A DNA stretch of 64,000 nucleotides from Streptomyces sp. P9-A4 (GTDB lineage Bacteria > Actinomycetota > Actinomycetes > Streptomycetales > Streptomycetaceae): NCBI RefSeq assembly GCF_036634195.1, contig NZ_JAZIFY010000001.1, positions 310,001-374,000 on the forward strand, given 5' to 3'. The notes beneath the pieces are model-generated. The model saw only the letters and a list, made by a program, of their open reading frames with translations. It made no database searches and was not told the origin of the DNA. The translations under genes and the position numbers were made by a program. Below, one piece after another: positions 51,640 to 59,885 of this stretch. Every line of letters begins with the position of its first letter. The stretch's first letter is position 1.

Positions 51640-53228
51640 CGGCCGAGGGCCGCCATCGCCGCGTTGTGGCCGGGGATGCCGCTCACTCCCCCGCCCCGGA
51701 CGGCGCCCGCGCCGCACAGCAGCACATTGGCGTGGCCGGTCTCGACGCCCCACCGGCCCGTGCCCTCCTCCGCGTACGGGAAGGAGAGGTCCCGGTGGAA
51801 GATGTGGCCGCCGGGGAGACGGAGTTCGCGTGCGAGGTCGAGCGGGGTCTTCGCCTCGATGCAGGGTCGGCCGTCCGCGTCGAGGGCGAGGCAGTCGGTG
51901 ATCGGCTCGTCCAGCTGGGCGTCGAGCTGTTCGAGGGTCGCGGCGAGGAGCGCGGCCCGGGTGCCGTCGTTGTCGGCGGCGAACAGCCGCGCGGGGGTGT
52001 GCAGACCGAACAGGGTGAGCGTGTGGTGTCCCGTGGCGGCCAGTTCGGGGCCGAGGATCGTGGGATCCGTCAGGGAGTGGCAGTAGATCTCGGAGGGCGG
52101 TGCGGAGGGCAGCTGCCCCGCCGCGGCCTCGGCGTGGGCGGTGGCGAGCTGCCCGTACCCCTCGGCGATGTGGAAGGTGCCGGCGAAGGCCTCGTGCGGG
52201 TCGACGCTCCGGTCGCGCAGCTTCGGCAGCCGGGTCAGCAGCATGTTGACCTTGAGCTGGGCGCCCTCCGGGGCGGGCGGGGGCGTCTCGCCGAGGAGGA
52301 CGGCGAGGTCGGTCGGGGAGGCGTTGACGAGGACGTGGCCGGCGTCGACGGTGCCCTCGCCTTCGGCGGTGCGGTAGGTGATCGCGGCGCGGCGGCCGTC
52401 GGTCTCGATCCGGGTGACCTCGTGGCCGGTACGGAGGTCGGCGCCGGCGGCGCGGGCCGCCCCGGCGAGGGCGTCGGTGAGAGCGCCCATGCCGCCGACC
52501 GGCACGTCCCAGTCGCCGGTGCCGCCGCCGATCACGTGGTAGAGGAAGCAGCGGTTCTGGAGGAGCGTCGGCTCGTGGGCGTCGGCGAAGGTGCCGATGA
52601 GTGCGTCGGTGAGGACGACCCCGCGCACGAGGTCGTCGGCGAACTCCCGCTCGACGGCGACCCCGAGGGGTTCCTCGAAGAGCATCCGCCAGGTGTCGGC
52701 GTCGTCCACCCGGGCGCGGAGCGCGTCACGGGTGGGCAGCGGCTCGGTGAGGGTGGGGAAGACACGGCGGGCGACCCGGCCGGTCCGGGCGTAGAACGCC
52801 TGCCAGGCCTCGTACTCGCGGTCGGAGCCGGTGAGCGCGGCGAAGGAGGCGCGGGTGCGGTCGGGGCCGCCGCCGACGAGGAGGCCGCCGTCGCCGCGCG
52901 GGGTGTACGAGGAGACGGACCGCTTCCGTACGGCGAAGCGCAGTCCCAGCTCGCGCACGATCTTCTCCGGGAGGAGCGAGACGAGGTACGAGTACCGGGA
53001 GAGCCGTGCGTCGACCCCGGCGAAGGGCCGGGTGGACACGGCCGCGCCGCCGGTCGACCCGAGCCGCTCCAGCACGAGCACGCTCCACCCGGCCCGCGCC
53101 AGATAGGCGGCGGCGACGAGCCCGTTGTGACCGCCGCCGACGACGACGGCATCGTAGGAGGCGGAGCTCGCGGCGGAGGCGGAGGCGGACGGTCCGGGAA
53201 CGCCGGGAAGGGGCGCGGGGTCGGTCAT
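51636..53228 (-). CDS. Phytoene-desaturase-like FAD oxidoreductase
   Basis: 530 residues from the ATG at 53228. A short Ala/Ser tail precedes the FAD-binding dinucleotide fold YDAVVVGGGHNGLVAAAYLA and LVLERLGSTGGAA. The C-terminus has the second FAD contact NVLLCGAGAVRGGGVSGIPG and HNAAMAAL. This is the CrtI/PYROXD2 branch of amine-oxidase-type flavoproteins. No carotenoid genes are nearby, so it is more likely a PYROXD2-like enzyme of unknown substrate. The stop codon comes from the MITE edge; the family normally ends soon after HNAA, so little or nothing was lost. Confidence 0.86.
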   Translation of the reverse strand: MTDPAPLPGVPGPSASASAASSASYDAVVVGGGHNGLVAAAYLARAGWSVLVLERLGSTGGAAVSTRPFAGVDARLSRYSYLVSLLPEKIVRELGLRFAVRKRSVSSYTPRGDGGLLVGGGPDRTRASFAALTGSDREYEAWQAFYARTGRVARRVFPTLTEPLPTRDALRARVDDADTWRMLFEEPLGVAVEREFADDLVRGVVLTDALIGTFADAHEPTLLQNRCFLYHVIGGGTGDWDVPVGGMGALTDALAGAARAAGADLRTGHEVTRIETDGRRAAITYRTAEGEGTVDAGHVLVNASPTDLAVLLGETPPPAPEGAQLKVNMLLTRLPKLRDRSVDPHEAFAGTFHIAEGYGQLATAHAEAAAGQLPSAPPSEIYCHSLTDPTILGPELAATGHHTLTLFGLHTPARLFAADNDGTRAALLAATLEQLDAQLDEPITDCLALDADGRPCIEAKTPLDLARELRLPGGHIFHRDLSFPYAEEGTGRWGVETGHANVLLCGAGAVRGGGVSGIPGHNAAMAALGR

Positions 53229-53244
53229 GGCTCATGCTCACACG

Positions 53245-53375
53245 GGGCCGCCGGACCGGGAAGCCCCTCGACTCAAGGGCCGCCGGACCGGGAAGTCTCT
53301 CCGCTCAAGGACCACCGTTGGCCGGGAAGCCCCCTCGACTCAGGGGCCGCCGGACCGGGAAACCCCCCAGCCTCA
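53245..53375. repeat. Four tandem 32-35-bp repeats between genes
   Basis: Units start at 53245, 53277, 53309 and 53343. The core is GGGCCGCCGGACCGGGAA followed by a CTC(N)CTCAA tail. The third is the most diverged, and the last one contains the stop of the TPR-kinase gene. They fill the whole 144-bp gap upstream of the desaturase-like gene. Confidence 0.8.
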
Positions 53376-55658
53376 GGGGTCGACCGACATGGCCGCCTTG
53401 AGATGGAGGGCGGCGGCCTCGGTCGGTCGGCCGAGGCGTTCCAGGCAGTGGGCCTCGTCGTCGAGGGCGGCGAGGGTGTCGGGGTGGGCGGGGCCGAGGA
53501 CACGGGTGCGGGCCGCGCCGATCGCGCGGTACGCCTCCAGCGCCTCCTCCTCGCGGCCGTGCCGCCCGAGGGCGACGGCGGTCTCCCGGCGGCTCAGGAG
53601 GGTGTCCGGGTGGTCCGGCCCGAGGACCCGCGCCCGGTCGGCGTGGACGCCCTCGGACTCGGTGCGTGCCTCCGCCCAGCGGCCCAGCCGGCCGAGGTTG
53701 ACGGCGAGGGCGTGGCGCGCGCGCAGGGTCTCGGGCCCGTCGGCGCCCTGGGCGCGGGTCCGGGCGGCGACGAGGTCCCGGCAGACGTCGAGGGCGTCCG
53801 CGGCCTGGCCGAGCCGTCCGAGGCAGACGCCGGTCTCGTAGCGGGCGGCGAGGGTGTCCGGGTGGTCGGGGCCCAGGGTCGCGGCGCGCGCGTCGGCCAG
53901 GGCGCGGTACTGAGCGAGCGCCTCCTGTCCGCGCCCGAGCCGCCCGAGGGTGTACGCCACCTCATGGAGGGTCAGGAGGGTGTCGGGGTGGTCCGCGCCG
54001 AGCAGCCGTGCCCGCGCCTCCGCGACCTCCTGGGCCGTACGGTGCGACTCCTCCAGGCGGCCGAGGCGGCCGAGCGTGAACGCCAGGTTGTGGCGGCAGC
54101 GCAGGGTGTCGGGGTGGTCGGGCCCGACGGTCCGCTCGCGGGCGGCGAGCACCGTGACGTACCCCTCGTACGCCTCGGGGTGACGGCCGAGCCGCCCGAG
54201 CGCGTACGCCCGCTCCTGCCGGGCGGCCAGCGTGTCCGGGTGGTCCTCGCCGAGGACGCGGGAGCGGGTCCCGGCGACGCGGTCGAAGACGCGCAGCGCG
54301 TCGGCTGGGCGGTCGAGCCGGGCGAGGGCGAAGCCGACCTCGTAGTGGCTGGCCAGGGTGTCGGGATGGTCCTCGCCGAGGGCGGCGGCACGGTGCTCCG
54401 CGACGGACCGGTGCACGGACTCGGCCTCGTCCCAGCGGCCGAGACGACCGAGGCCCATCCCCGCGCGGTAGCGGCCGGCGAGCACCGCGACCAGCTCGGC
54501 GGAGGGAGCGCCGGGGGCGGGGGTCCGGTCGGTCGCGGGGGCCGATGCGATTCCCGTGGAAAGGGCCGCCCCGGCCCCGGTGGTCACCCCGCTCCCCGCA
54601 GCCGGCGGGGTCGCGGTGGTCGACGGGGCCGCCGTGGTCCATTCCGTGGTGAGTACGGCCGCGGTCGGGTCGTGGGAGACCGGCCGGGTCACGGCCCCGG
54701 CGTCCGTGGGCCGATGTCCGCCGGTGATCCCCCGGGCCCACGCGGGCGCGGGTGGGGGCGCGTGGGGGCCGGGCCCGGGGACGACCAGGGGCGCGACGGG
54801 CGTCGTCGAGACGCGGCCGGACACGATCCGGCGGCGCAGGTCGCCCGCGTCCGCGGGCCGCTCCTCGGGCACCTTGGCGAGCAGGTCGACGACGATCCGG
54901 TCGAAGTAGTCGGGGAGTTCGGCTCGGTGGGCACGCGGCGGACTCGGCACCGTGTCCCGGTGCCCGATGAGGATCGCCCAGGAGTCGCCGAGGTCGAACG
55001 GCGGGGCGCCGGTGGCCAGCTCGTACAGCACGCACCCCAGCGAGTAGAGGTCGCTGCGGTGGTCGATCTCGCCGCCGCCGATCTGCTCGGGCGACATGTA
55101 GTGGGGCGTGCCCATGGCGATGCCCGTCCCGGTGAGCTTGGACGTGAACCCCATGTCGGTGCCGAGGCGGGCTATCCCGAAGTCGCAGATCTTCACCGTC
55201 CCGTCCCGGAGCCGCATGATGTTCGCGGGTTTCAGGTCGCGGTGCACGATGCCCTGGCGGTGGGTGTACGCGAGGGCGTCCGCGACCTGGTCGGCGATCT
55301 CGACGAGGTCGTGGACGGGCAGCGGGTGCTGGGCGTTGGCCGTGAGGAGCTGGCTGAGGTTGCGCCCTTCGAGCAGTTCCATGACGAGGAAGAGCACCCC
55401 GTCGTACTCGCCGAAGTCGTGGACCACGGTGATGCCCCGGTGCTGGAGCGCGGCGGCCACCCGGGCCTCGCGCCGGAACCGCTCGCGGACCACGGTGAGG
55501 ACCTGGGGGTCCTGCTGCGGTCCGAGCGGTTTGAGGCACTTCACGGCGACACCCCGCCCGAGTGCCTCGTCGGTGGCGCGCCACACCTCGCCCATGCCGC
55601 CGCGGCCGATGACCTCGTGCAGGCGGTACCGGCCCTGAATGAGTCTGGACTCCCCCAT
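53373..55658 (-). CDS. Soluble Ser/Thr kinase with kinesin-light-chain-type TPR repeats
   Basis: 761 residues from the ATG at 55658 (MGESRLIQGR). The kinase domain takes about 1-275: IGRGGMGEVWRA, VAVKCLKP, HRDLKPANI, CDFGIARLG and YMSPEQIGGG. After a Pro/Ala/Thr linker (280-385), the C-terminal half carries about eight 42-residue TPR units of the kinesin-light-chain/NPHP3 type, each with a version of LGxDHPDTLxxR and LGRLGR. There is no transmembrane helix. The TPR superhelix should be a protein-docking platform that brings substrates to the kinase. The last gene of a leftward pair with the MpaB-type oxygenase upstream (26-bp gap). Confidence 0.9.
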   Translation of the reverse strand: MGESRLIQGRYRLHEVIGRGGMGEVWRATDEALGRGVAVKCLKPLGPQQDPQVLTVVRERFRREARVAAALQHRGITVVHDFGEYDGVLFLVMELLEGRNLSQLLTANAQHPLPVHDLVEIADQVADALAYTHRQGIVHRDLKPANIMRLRDGTVKICDFGIARLGTDMGFTSKLTGTGIAMGTPHYMSPEQIGGGEIDHRSDLYSLGCVLYELATGAPPFDLGDSWAILIGHRDTVPSPPRAHRAELPDYFDRIVVDLLAKVPEERPADAGDLRRRIVSGRVSTTPVAPLVVPGPGPHAPPPAPAWARGITGGHRPTDAGAVTRPVSHDPTAAVLTTEWTTAAPSTTATPPAAGSGVTTGAGAALSTGIASAPATDRTPAPGAPSAELVAVLAGRYRAGMGLGRLGRWDEAESVHRSVAEHRAAALGEDHPDTLASHYEVGFALARLDRPADALRVFDRVAGTRSRVLGEDHPDTLAARQERAYALGRLGRHPEAYEGYVTVLAARERTVGPDHPDTLRCRHNLAFTLGRLGRLEESHRTAQEVAEARARLLGADHPDTLLTLHEVAYTLGRLGRGQEALAQYRALADARAATLGPDHPDTLAARYETGVCLGRLGQAADALDVCRDLVAARTRAQGADGPETLRARHALAVNLGRLGRWAEARTESEGVHADRARVLGPDHPDTLLSRRETAVALGRHGREEEALEAYRAIGAARTRVLGPAHPDTLAALDDEAHCLERLGRPTEAAALHLKAAMSVDP

Positions 55659-55684
55659 CGTGTGCTGTCGCCCCCGTCGATCTC

Positions 55685-56554
55685 CTACGCCTTCCCCGGC
55701 TTCTCCAGTATGGACGCCTCCTCGGACAGTGGGTACGGGGCGGGGTACGCGTACGGGTCGGGCCTGGTGTCCGGGCCGAGCCGGTCCATGGCGCGGAGGA
55801 TGTGCCGGGGCGGCAGCCGCCAGCGCAGCCGGGCGGGCACGCAGCGGAGGAGGTTGGCGGTGGCGACGAGCCGGTGGGTGACGACGTCCGGCGGCGGGGC
55901 GGGTTGGCCGTAGAGCGCGTGGGCGTACGGGGGCAGGGTGTCGTACGCGAGTGCCGTCACGCGCCGCCAGATCACCTCGCGCGCCGGTACGAGCGCGGGT
56001 TGGACGGGCGGGCGGCGCAGGAAGTCCTCGACGGTACGGGCGTCGGGGCCGGCGGCGAGCCGTGGGCGCACGGAGTCGAAGTAGGCGGCGAGTTCGGCGA
56101 CGGACCCCGGAACGCCCGCCGGGTCGAGCCCGACCAGCCGGGCCGAGGTCCGGTGCTCGTCGATGTACCGGTCGGCCAGGGCATCGCTCAGCGGGATGCC
56201 GGAGCGCCGTGCGACGGCGAGGTAGGAGTCGGTCTCGGCGCAGTGCACCCAGAGGAGCAGTTCGGGATCGTCGACGCCGAGCCGCCGGTGGATCCCCCGC
56301 ACCCGCGCGCCGGCCGCCTCCGCGGCTTCGGTGGTCCCGTAGCTGAGGGTCCCGACGAAGTTCGCGGTCCGCATGAGCCGGCCCCAGGGGTCCTGACGGA
56401 AACTGCTGTTGATCATGACTCCGCGCACGGCGACGGGATGCAGCGCCTGGAGCCAGAGGGCCCGCACGCCCGCGATCCACATGACGGGATCGCTGTGCAG
56501 CTGCCAGGTCACGGAACGGGGCCCGAAAAGCCCGGGATCGGCGTCCTGTCTCAT
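55685..56554 (-). CDS. MpaB-type oxygenase (DUF2236 family)
   Basis: 289 residues from the ATG at 56554. Typical DUF2236 pattern: SVTWQLHSDPVMWIAGVRAL, LQALHPVAVRGVMINSSFRQ, RLMRTANFVGTLSYGT, and LLWVHCAETDSYLAVARR with the buried histidines that bind heme in relatives (rubber oxygenase Lcp, MpaB of mycophenolic acid synthesis). It probably oxidatively cleaves or hydroxylates a lipophilic substrate. Directly upstream of the TPR kinase; whether the kinase regulates it is unknown. Confidence 0.82.
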   Translation of the reverse strand: MRQDADPGLFGPRSVTWQLHSDPVMWIAGVRALWLQALHPVAVRGVMINSSFRQDPWGRLMRTANFVGTLSYGTTEAAEAAGARVRGIHRRLGVDDPELLLWVHCAETDSYLAVARRSGIPLSDALADRYIDEHRTSARLVGLDPAGVPGSVAELAAYFDSVRPRLAAGPDARTVEDFLRRPPVQPALVPAREVIWRRVTALAYDTLPPYAHALYGQPAPPPDVVTHRLVATANLLRCVPARLRWRLPPRHILRAMDRLGPDTRPDPYAYPAPYPLSEEASILEKPGKA

Positions 56555-56752
56555 GACGAATCCTCCCTCGCGGCGCCCAGGCTACGCCGGGAACCGCCCG
56601 GTCGGGAGGGTGACGGCGGCGAGGATCACCGCCACGGCCAGGGCGAGCCGGAACCGGCGCCGTCGTGGCGCCGGTGGACCGGACGCCGTCCGCGGTGATC
56701 TGCGGGTTCAGGACCGGGAAGGTTCCTCCAGCTGTGGGTGGGTGGGGCAGGG
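56555..56752. other. 198-bp intergenic region
   Basis: Lies between the ArsO-like stop and the MpaB-type start. It contains a leftward hydrophobic stretch (RLALAVAVILAAVTL) that has no start codon. No convincing gene. The promoter for the MpaB/TPR-kinase pair should be here. Confidence 0.4.
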
Positions 56753-58156
56753 TCAGCAGCCGCCGGAGGCGGGCGGGGCTCCGGCACCGATCTGCAGCAC
56801 GGTCGGGGGCGCGGCCGGGGGCGCGGCCGGGGGCGCGGCCGGGGTCGCGCAGCAACCGCCGCCGTCGGTCGTGGTGTCGGCGGGCTGGTCGAAGAGGCCG
56901 GCGCCGCCGCAGACCCCGGTCTCGGGGAGTACGAGCTCGACGCGCTCGGCGGACTCACGGTCACCGGCGATGGCGGCGACGACCGAGCGGACCTGCTCGT
57001 AGCCGGTGAGGGCGAGGAAGGACGGCGCGCGGCCGTAGGACTTCATCCCCACCACGTACACGCCCTCCTCCGGGTGCGCCAACTCCTTCACACCGTGCGG
57101 GTGGACGGTGCCGCAGGAGTGCTGGTTCGGGTCGATGAGCGGAGCGAGCTCGACGGGAGCCTGAAGGCGGTCGTCGAGCCCCAGACGCAGCTCGTCGAGG
57201 AAGGTCAGGTCGGGGCGGAAGCCGGTCAGGACGATGACCTCGTCGACCGGTTCGAGCCGACGGCCGTCCTCGGCGACCAGGACCAGGCGCTCGCCGTGGC
57301 GCTCGATCGCGTCCGTACGGAAGCCGGTGACGGCCTCCGCGTACCCCTGCTCGACCGCGGCCTTCGCCGCGAGTCCGAGGGCGCCACGCGCGGGAAGCTG
57401 GTCGGCGCTCCCCCCTCCGAAGGTGGCACCGGAGACGCCCCGGCGCAGGATCCAGGCGGTACGTGTACCGCTTCCGTCTTCGGACGTGCCGAGGGCGGCG
57501 AGCGAGGCGAGCGCGGTGAAGGCGGAGGCTCCGGAGCCGATGACGGCGGTGCGCTTGCCGGCATATCGGGCACGCTCGGTGTGGTCGTTGAGGTCGGGAA
57601 CGCGGTAGGAGATCCGGTCGGCCGCCGCGCGCTCGCCGAGGGCCGGGAGTCCGTCGCCGCCGGCCGGGCTCGGGGTGGACCACGTACCGGAGGCATCGAT
57701 CACGGCCCGGGCGAGGACGCGCTCCTCGCGTCCGTCGCCGTACCGGATGTGCACGGTGAAGGGCTGCCGCTCGCGGTCGGCGTCGACGACACGGTCGCGT
57801 CCGGTTCGGGAGACGCCGGTGACCCGGGCGTCGAGCCGGATCCTGTCGCCGAGGACGTCCGCGAGCGGCTGAAGGTAGTCGGCCGCCCAGTCGCCGCCGG
57901 TCGGGTACGAGTCCGCGTCGGGCTTCACCCATCCGGCAGGGGCCAGCAGCTTCTCGGCGACCGGGTCGACGAGCTCGCTCCAGGCGGAGAAGAGCCGCAC
58001 GTGGGACCACTCCTGTACAGCTGCTCCCGCCCGGCCGCCGACCTCCAGGACCAAAGGCTCCAGGCCCCGGCCGACGAGGTGCGCGGCGGCGGCCAGTCCG
58101 ACGGGCCCGGCTCCGACGACCACGACGGGCAGCTGGTCGGTGACGGTGACGTTCAC
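56753..58156 (-). CDS. ArsO-like flavin-dependent monooxygenase/oxidoreductase
   Basis: 467 residues from a GTG at 58156 with GGGGAAG upstream. FAD fold VVVVGAGPVGLAAAAHLVGR near the N-terminus, a second dinucleotide fold TAVIGSGASAFTALASLAAL, and VIVLTGFRPDLTFLDEL as in flavin monooxygenases. The C-terminal 50 residues are unusual: a GGGCC pair, four AAPP-like repeats and a final SGGC. In Streptomyces ars clusters such proteins are named ArsO. It is divergent from ArsR1 with a shared operator. The exact reaction (arsenical or thiol oxidation) is not established by sequence. Confidence 0.8.
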   Translation of the reverse strand: MNVTVTDQLPVVVVGAGPVGLAAAAHLVGRGLEPLVLEVGGRAGAAVQEWSHVRLFSAWSELVDPVAEKLLAPAGWVKPDADSYPTGGDWAADYLQPLADVLGDRIRLDARVTGVSRTGRDRVVDADRERQPFTVHIRYGDGREERVLARAVIDASGTWSTPSPAGGDGLPALGERAAADRISYRVPDLNDHTERARYAGKRTAVIGSGASAFTALASLAALGTSEDGSGTRTAWILRRGVSGATFGGGSADQLPARGALGLAAKAAVEQGYAEAVTGFRTDAIERHGERLVLVAEDGRRLEPVDEVIVLTGFRPDLTFLDELRLGLDDRLQAPVELAPLIDPNQHSCGTVHPHGVKELAHPEEGVYVVGMKSYGRAPSFLALTGYEQVRSVVAAIAGDRESAERVELVLPETGVCGGAGLFDQPADTTTDGGGCCATPAAPPAAPPAAPPTVLQIGAGAPPASGGC

Positions 58157-58216
58157 GGATCTTCCCCTTTTGATTCGACGTTCGTCGATCTCTCGCACCT
58201 TCACCATCCCACCTGA

Positions 58217-58248
58217 TTCGACAAGCGTCAACATAGACACTTATCGAA
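58217..58248. promoter_or_regulatory. ArsR operator, copy A
   Basis: 32-bp palindrome with ends TTCGA and TCGAA and the core GTCAACATAGAC. It lies 61 bp before the ArsO-like start. It matches copy B (58320-58351) over most positions, including the shared GTCAACATAGA and the TCGAA end. Confidence 0.75.
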
Positions 58249-58319
58249 TTCGAGAGCGACCGCAGGGGCCGCGCGCTCGGTGGGCGGGCATCGCGAGAGA
58301 CGAGCCCCCGGACCCTTGG

Positions 58320-58351
58320 TTCGATGTGTGTCAACATAGATACATGTCGAA
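58320..58351. promoter_or_regulatory. ArsR operator, copy B, over the arsR start codon
   Basis: Second 32-bp palindrome, TTCGA...GTCAACATAGAT...TCGAA. The ATG of ArsR1 (58344) is inside it, so bound repressor would cover the translation start region and block its own promoter. Confidence 0.75.
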
Positions 58352-58706
58352 CGCGAAGGTGCTCCCGGTGCTGGAGCCCGAGATAGCGCCCTGCTGTCCG
58401 CCGCTGAACGAGCGACCGCTGACCGCCGAGGAAGCCGAGCGGACCGCCACCATGTTCAAGGCGCTGGGCGATCCGGTCCGACTGCGGCTCTTCTCCTCCG
58501 TCGCCTCGCACGAGGGCGGCGAGGCATGCGTCTGCGACATCTCCGACGTGGGGGTTTCCCAGCCCACGGTCAGTCACCACTTGAAGAAGCTGAAGGAGGC
58601 CGGGCTGCTCTCCTCGGAGCGGCGCGGCACCTGGGTCTACTACCGCGTCGAGCCCGCGGTCCTCGCAGCCATGGGAGCACTTCTCACCAAGGCCGCCTCG
58701 GTCTGA
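58344..58706 (+). CDS. arsR: ArsR-family arsenic-responsive repressor (ArsR1)
   Basis: 120 residues from the ATG at 58344. Winged helix VSQPTVSHHLKKLKEAGLLS and RRGTWVYYRVEP. Candidate As(III) thiols are C17-C18 (PCCPP) at the N-terminus and C62, C64 (ACVCDI) at the start of the recognition region. It should sit on its operators and release them when arsenite binds. No Shine-Dalgarno is visible in front of the ATG, so initiation may be leaderless or weak. Divergent from the ArsO-like gene. Closely related to ArsR2. Confidence 0.9.
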   Translation: MSNAKVLPVLEPEIAPCCPPLNERPLTAEEAERTATMFKALGDPVRLRLFSSVASHEGGEACVCDISDVGVSQPTVSHHLKKLKEAGLLSSERRGTWVYYRVEPAVLAAMGALLTKAASV

Positions 58707-58847
58707 ACCCAGCCCGAAGACGACCGGGTCGTACGGGAGCACGGTCGAGTACGCCGACAGACCGAGATCGGGGCGCACGGCTCGTTGCCCACGGGGTGCC
58801 GTGGCGTTCCCCGCGGTCGTCGCGGTCCATCAGGCCGGCACGGGATG

Positions 58848-59243
58848 TCAGGAGACCTGAGCCGTCAGCGGCGCTTCTCCCCGGCCGACCTTCTCGTTGC
58901 CGGCGAGAAAGGCGCCCAGCGAGGCCAGAATTCCGGGCGCCGGACGGTAGTACACCCAGGTGCCGCGCCGCTCGGAGGTGAGCAGGCCCGCCTCCCGGAG
59001 CTTCTTCAAGTGGTGACTGACCGTGGGCTGGGAAACCCCCACGTCGGCTATGTCGCAGACGCACGCCTCACCACTGGGGTGTGAGGCCACCCTGGACAGG
59101 AGGCGGAGCCGTACCGGATCGGCCAGCGCCTTGAACATCGCCGCCATGATCTCGGCGTCTCGTTCGGACAGCGCGGCGGCCGCGATGGGCGGACAGCAGG
59201 CGCCGGCCGGTGCGCCGGCTGCGCGAGGGGTCGACTCGATCAA
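58848..59243 (-). CDS. arsR: ArsR-family repressor (ArsR2)
   Basis: 131 residues from a TTG at 59243. Same plan as ArsR1: ACCPP (C16-C17), ACVCDI (C61, C63), VGVSQPTVSHHLKKLREAGL and RRGTWVYYRP. The high similarity, also at DNA level in the helix region, marks a local duplication with ArsR1. It lies 12 bp downstream of ArsR3 in the same direction, so the two are one operon. The extra C-terminal 15 residues (GRGEAPLTAQVS) are not in ArsR1. Confidence 0.85.
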   Translation of the reverse strand: MIESTPRAAGAPAGACCPPIAAAALSERDAEIMAAMFKALADPVRLRLLSRVASHPSGEACVCDIADVGVSQPTVSHHLKKLREAGLLTSERRGTWVYYRPAPGILASLGAFLAGNEKVGRGEAPLTAQVS

Positions 59244-59255
59244 GGGGGCCGGACC

Positions 59256-59585
59256 TCAGACGGAGGCCGCGGGGCGACCCATGACGGCGTCGGCGGCGCT
59301 GGGGAAGCAGGCCACGCAGGCGACGTTGATGGAGTAGAGCATCGACGTTCCCCGGCGCTCACGCCGGACGAACCGCACGCCGGCGAGCAGCTTCAGGTGG
59401 TGGGACACCGTCGACTGTCCGACGCCCACGCGTTCCACGATCTCTCCGACACTCATGGGCCCGGTCGCCAGCGCGAGGAGGTTGAGGATCTGCACGCGGG
59501 TGCGATCGGAGAGAGCCTTGAACCAGGTGGCGTAGGACTCGGCCACGCTTCGGTCGATCAGCTGGGCATTCATCACACTACTCAT
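59256..59585 (-). CDS. arsR: ArsR-family repressor (ArsR3), C-terminal Cys type
   Basis: 109 residues from the ATG at 59585. Winged helix GVGQSTVSHHLKLLAGVRFV and RRERRGTSMLYSINVACVAC. It lacks the N-terminal CC and CVC sites of ArsR1 and ArsR2. Its only cysteines are C90 and C93 near the C-terminus (ACVACFPS), so it must bind its ligand at a different site, as in other ArsR subtypes; it may sense methylated or organic arsenicals or another metal. Divergent from the ArsP-like permease, with two palindromes between them. Confidence 0.87.
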   Translation of the reverse strand: MSSVMNAQLIDRSVAESYATWFKALSDRTRVQILNLLALATGPMSVGEIVERVGVGQSTVSHHLKLLAGVRFVRRERRGTSMLYSINVACVACFPSAADAVMGRPAASV

Positions 59586-59588
59586 GAT

Positions 59589-59608
59589 TCATCGATGCTA
59601 TTCGATGA
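59589..59608. promoter_or_regulatory. Operator-like palindrome TCATCGA-N6-TCGATGA
   Basis: Perfect 7-bp arms located 4 bp before the ArsR3 start codon. Different from the ArsR1 operators. Probably autoregulatory for ArsR3. Confidence 0.6.
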
Positions 59609-59768
59609 CTACCCACGACGACAAGGCTCACCCCGTACGGAGAAGCACTCCGAGAGGCCTCCCTCAATCCACCTATAAGCGCGGCTACTCAAAGGCTACA
59701 GCGCGACCGGCAGGACGCGGCCCCCCGGCCTCGAAGCCCATTGCCGGACCCCTTATTGATCGTCTATC

Positions 59769-59781
59769 ATCGATATTCGAT
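59769..59781. promoter_or_regulatory. Inverted repeat ATCGA-TAT-TCGAT upstream of the permease
   Basis: Lies in an A/T-rich patch about 105 bp before the permease GTG. It shares the ATCGA/TCGAT arms with the site at 59589, though the spacing is 3 rather than 6. The wider TTATTGA...TCGATAA (59753-59783) is also partly symmetric. Confidence 0.5.
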
Positions 59782-59885
59782 AAAGGGGATGCCGATCGAG
59801 CCTCCCCACGCGGCTCGCCACGCCCCCGTACGTCCCTTTTCGGCGCCGCTCCCCTCATGTGTCACCGTCTCAGAGAGGTTCACCT

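Noticed and set aside
51636-53228. Carotenoid biosynthesis locus
   Set aside because: Only one CrtI-like protein is present; no phytoene synthase, cyclase or GGPP synthase nearby.
51666-55913. 1415-codon open frame on the plus strand
   Set aside because: Antisense shadow of the desaturase-like and TPR-kinase genes; composition is not protein-like.
56584-56680. Short leftward frame with a membrane-helix-like stretch
   Set aside because: Closed upstream by a stop and without any ATG, GTG or TTG start before the hydrophobic part.
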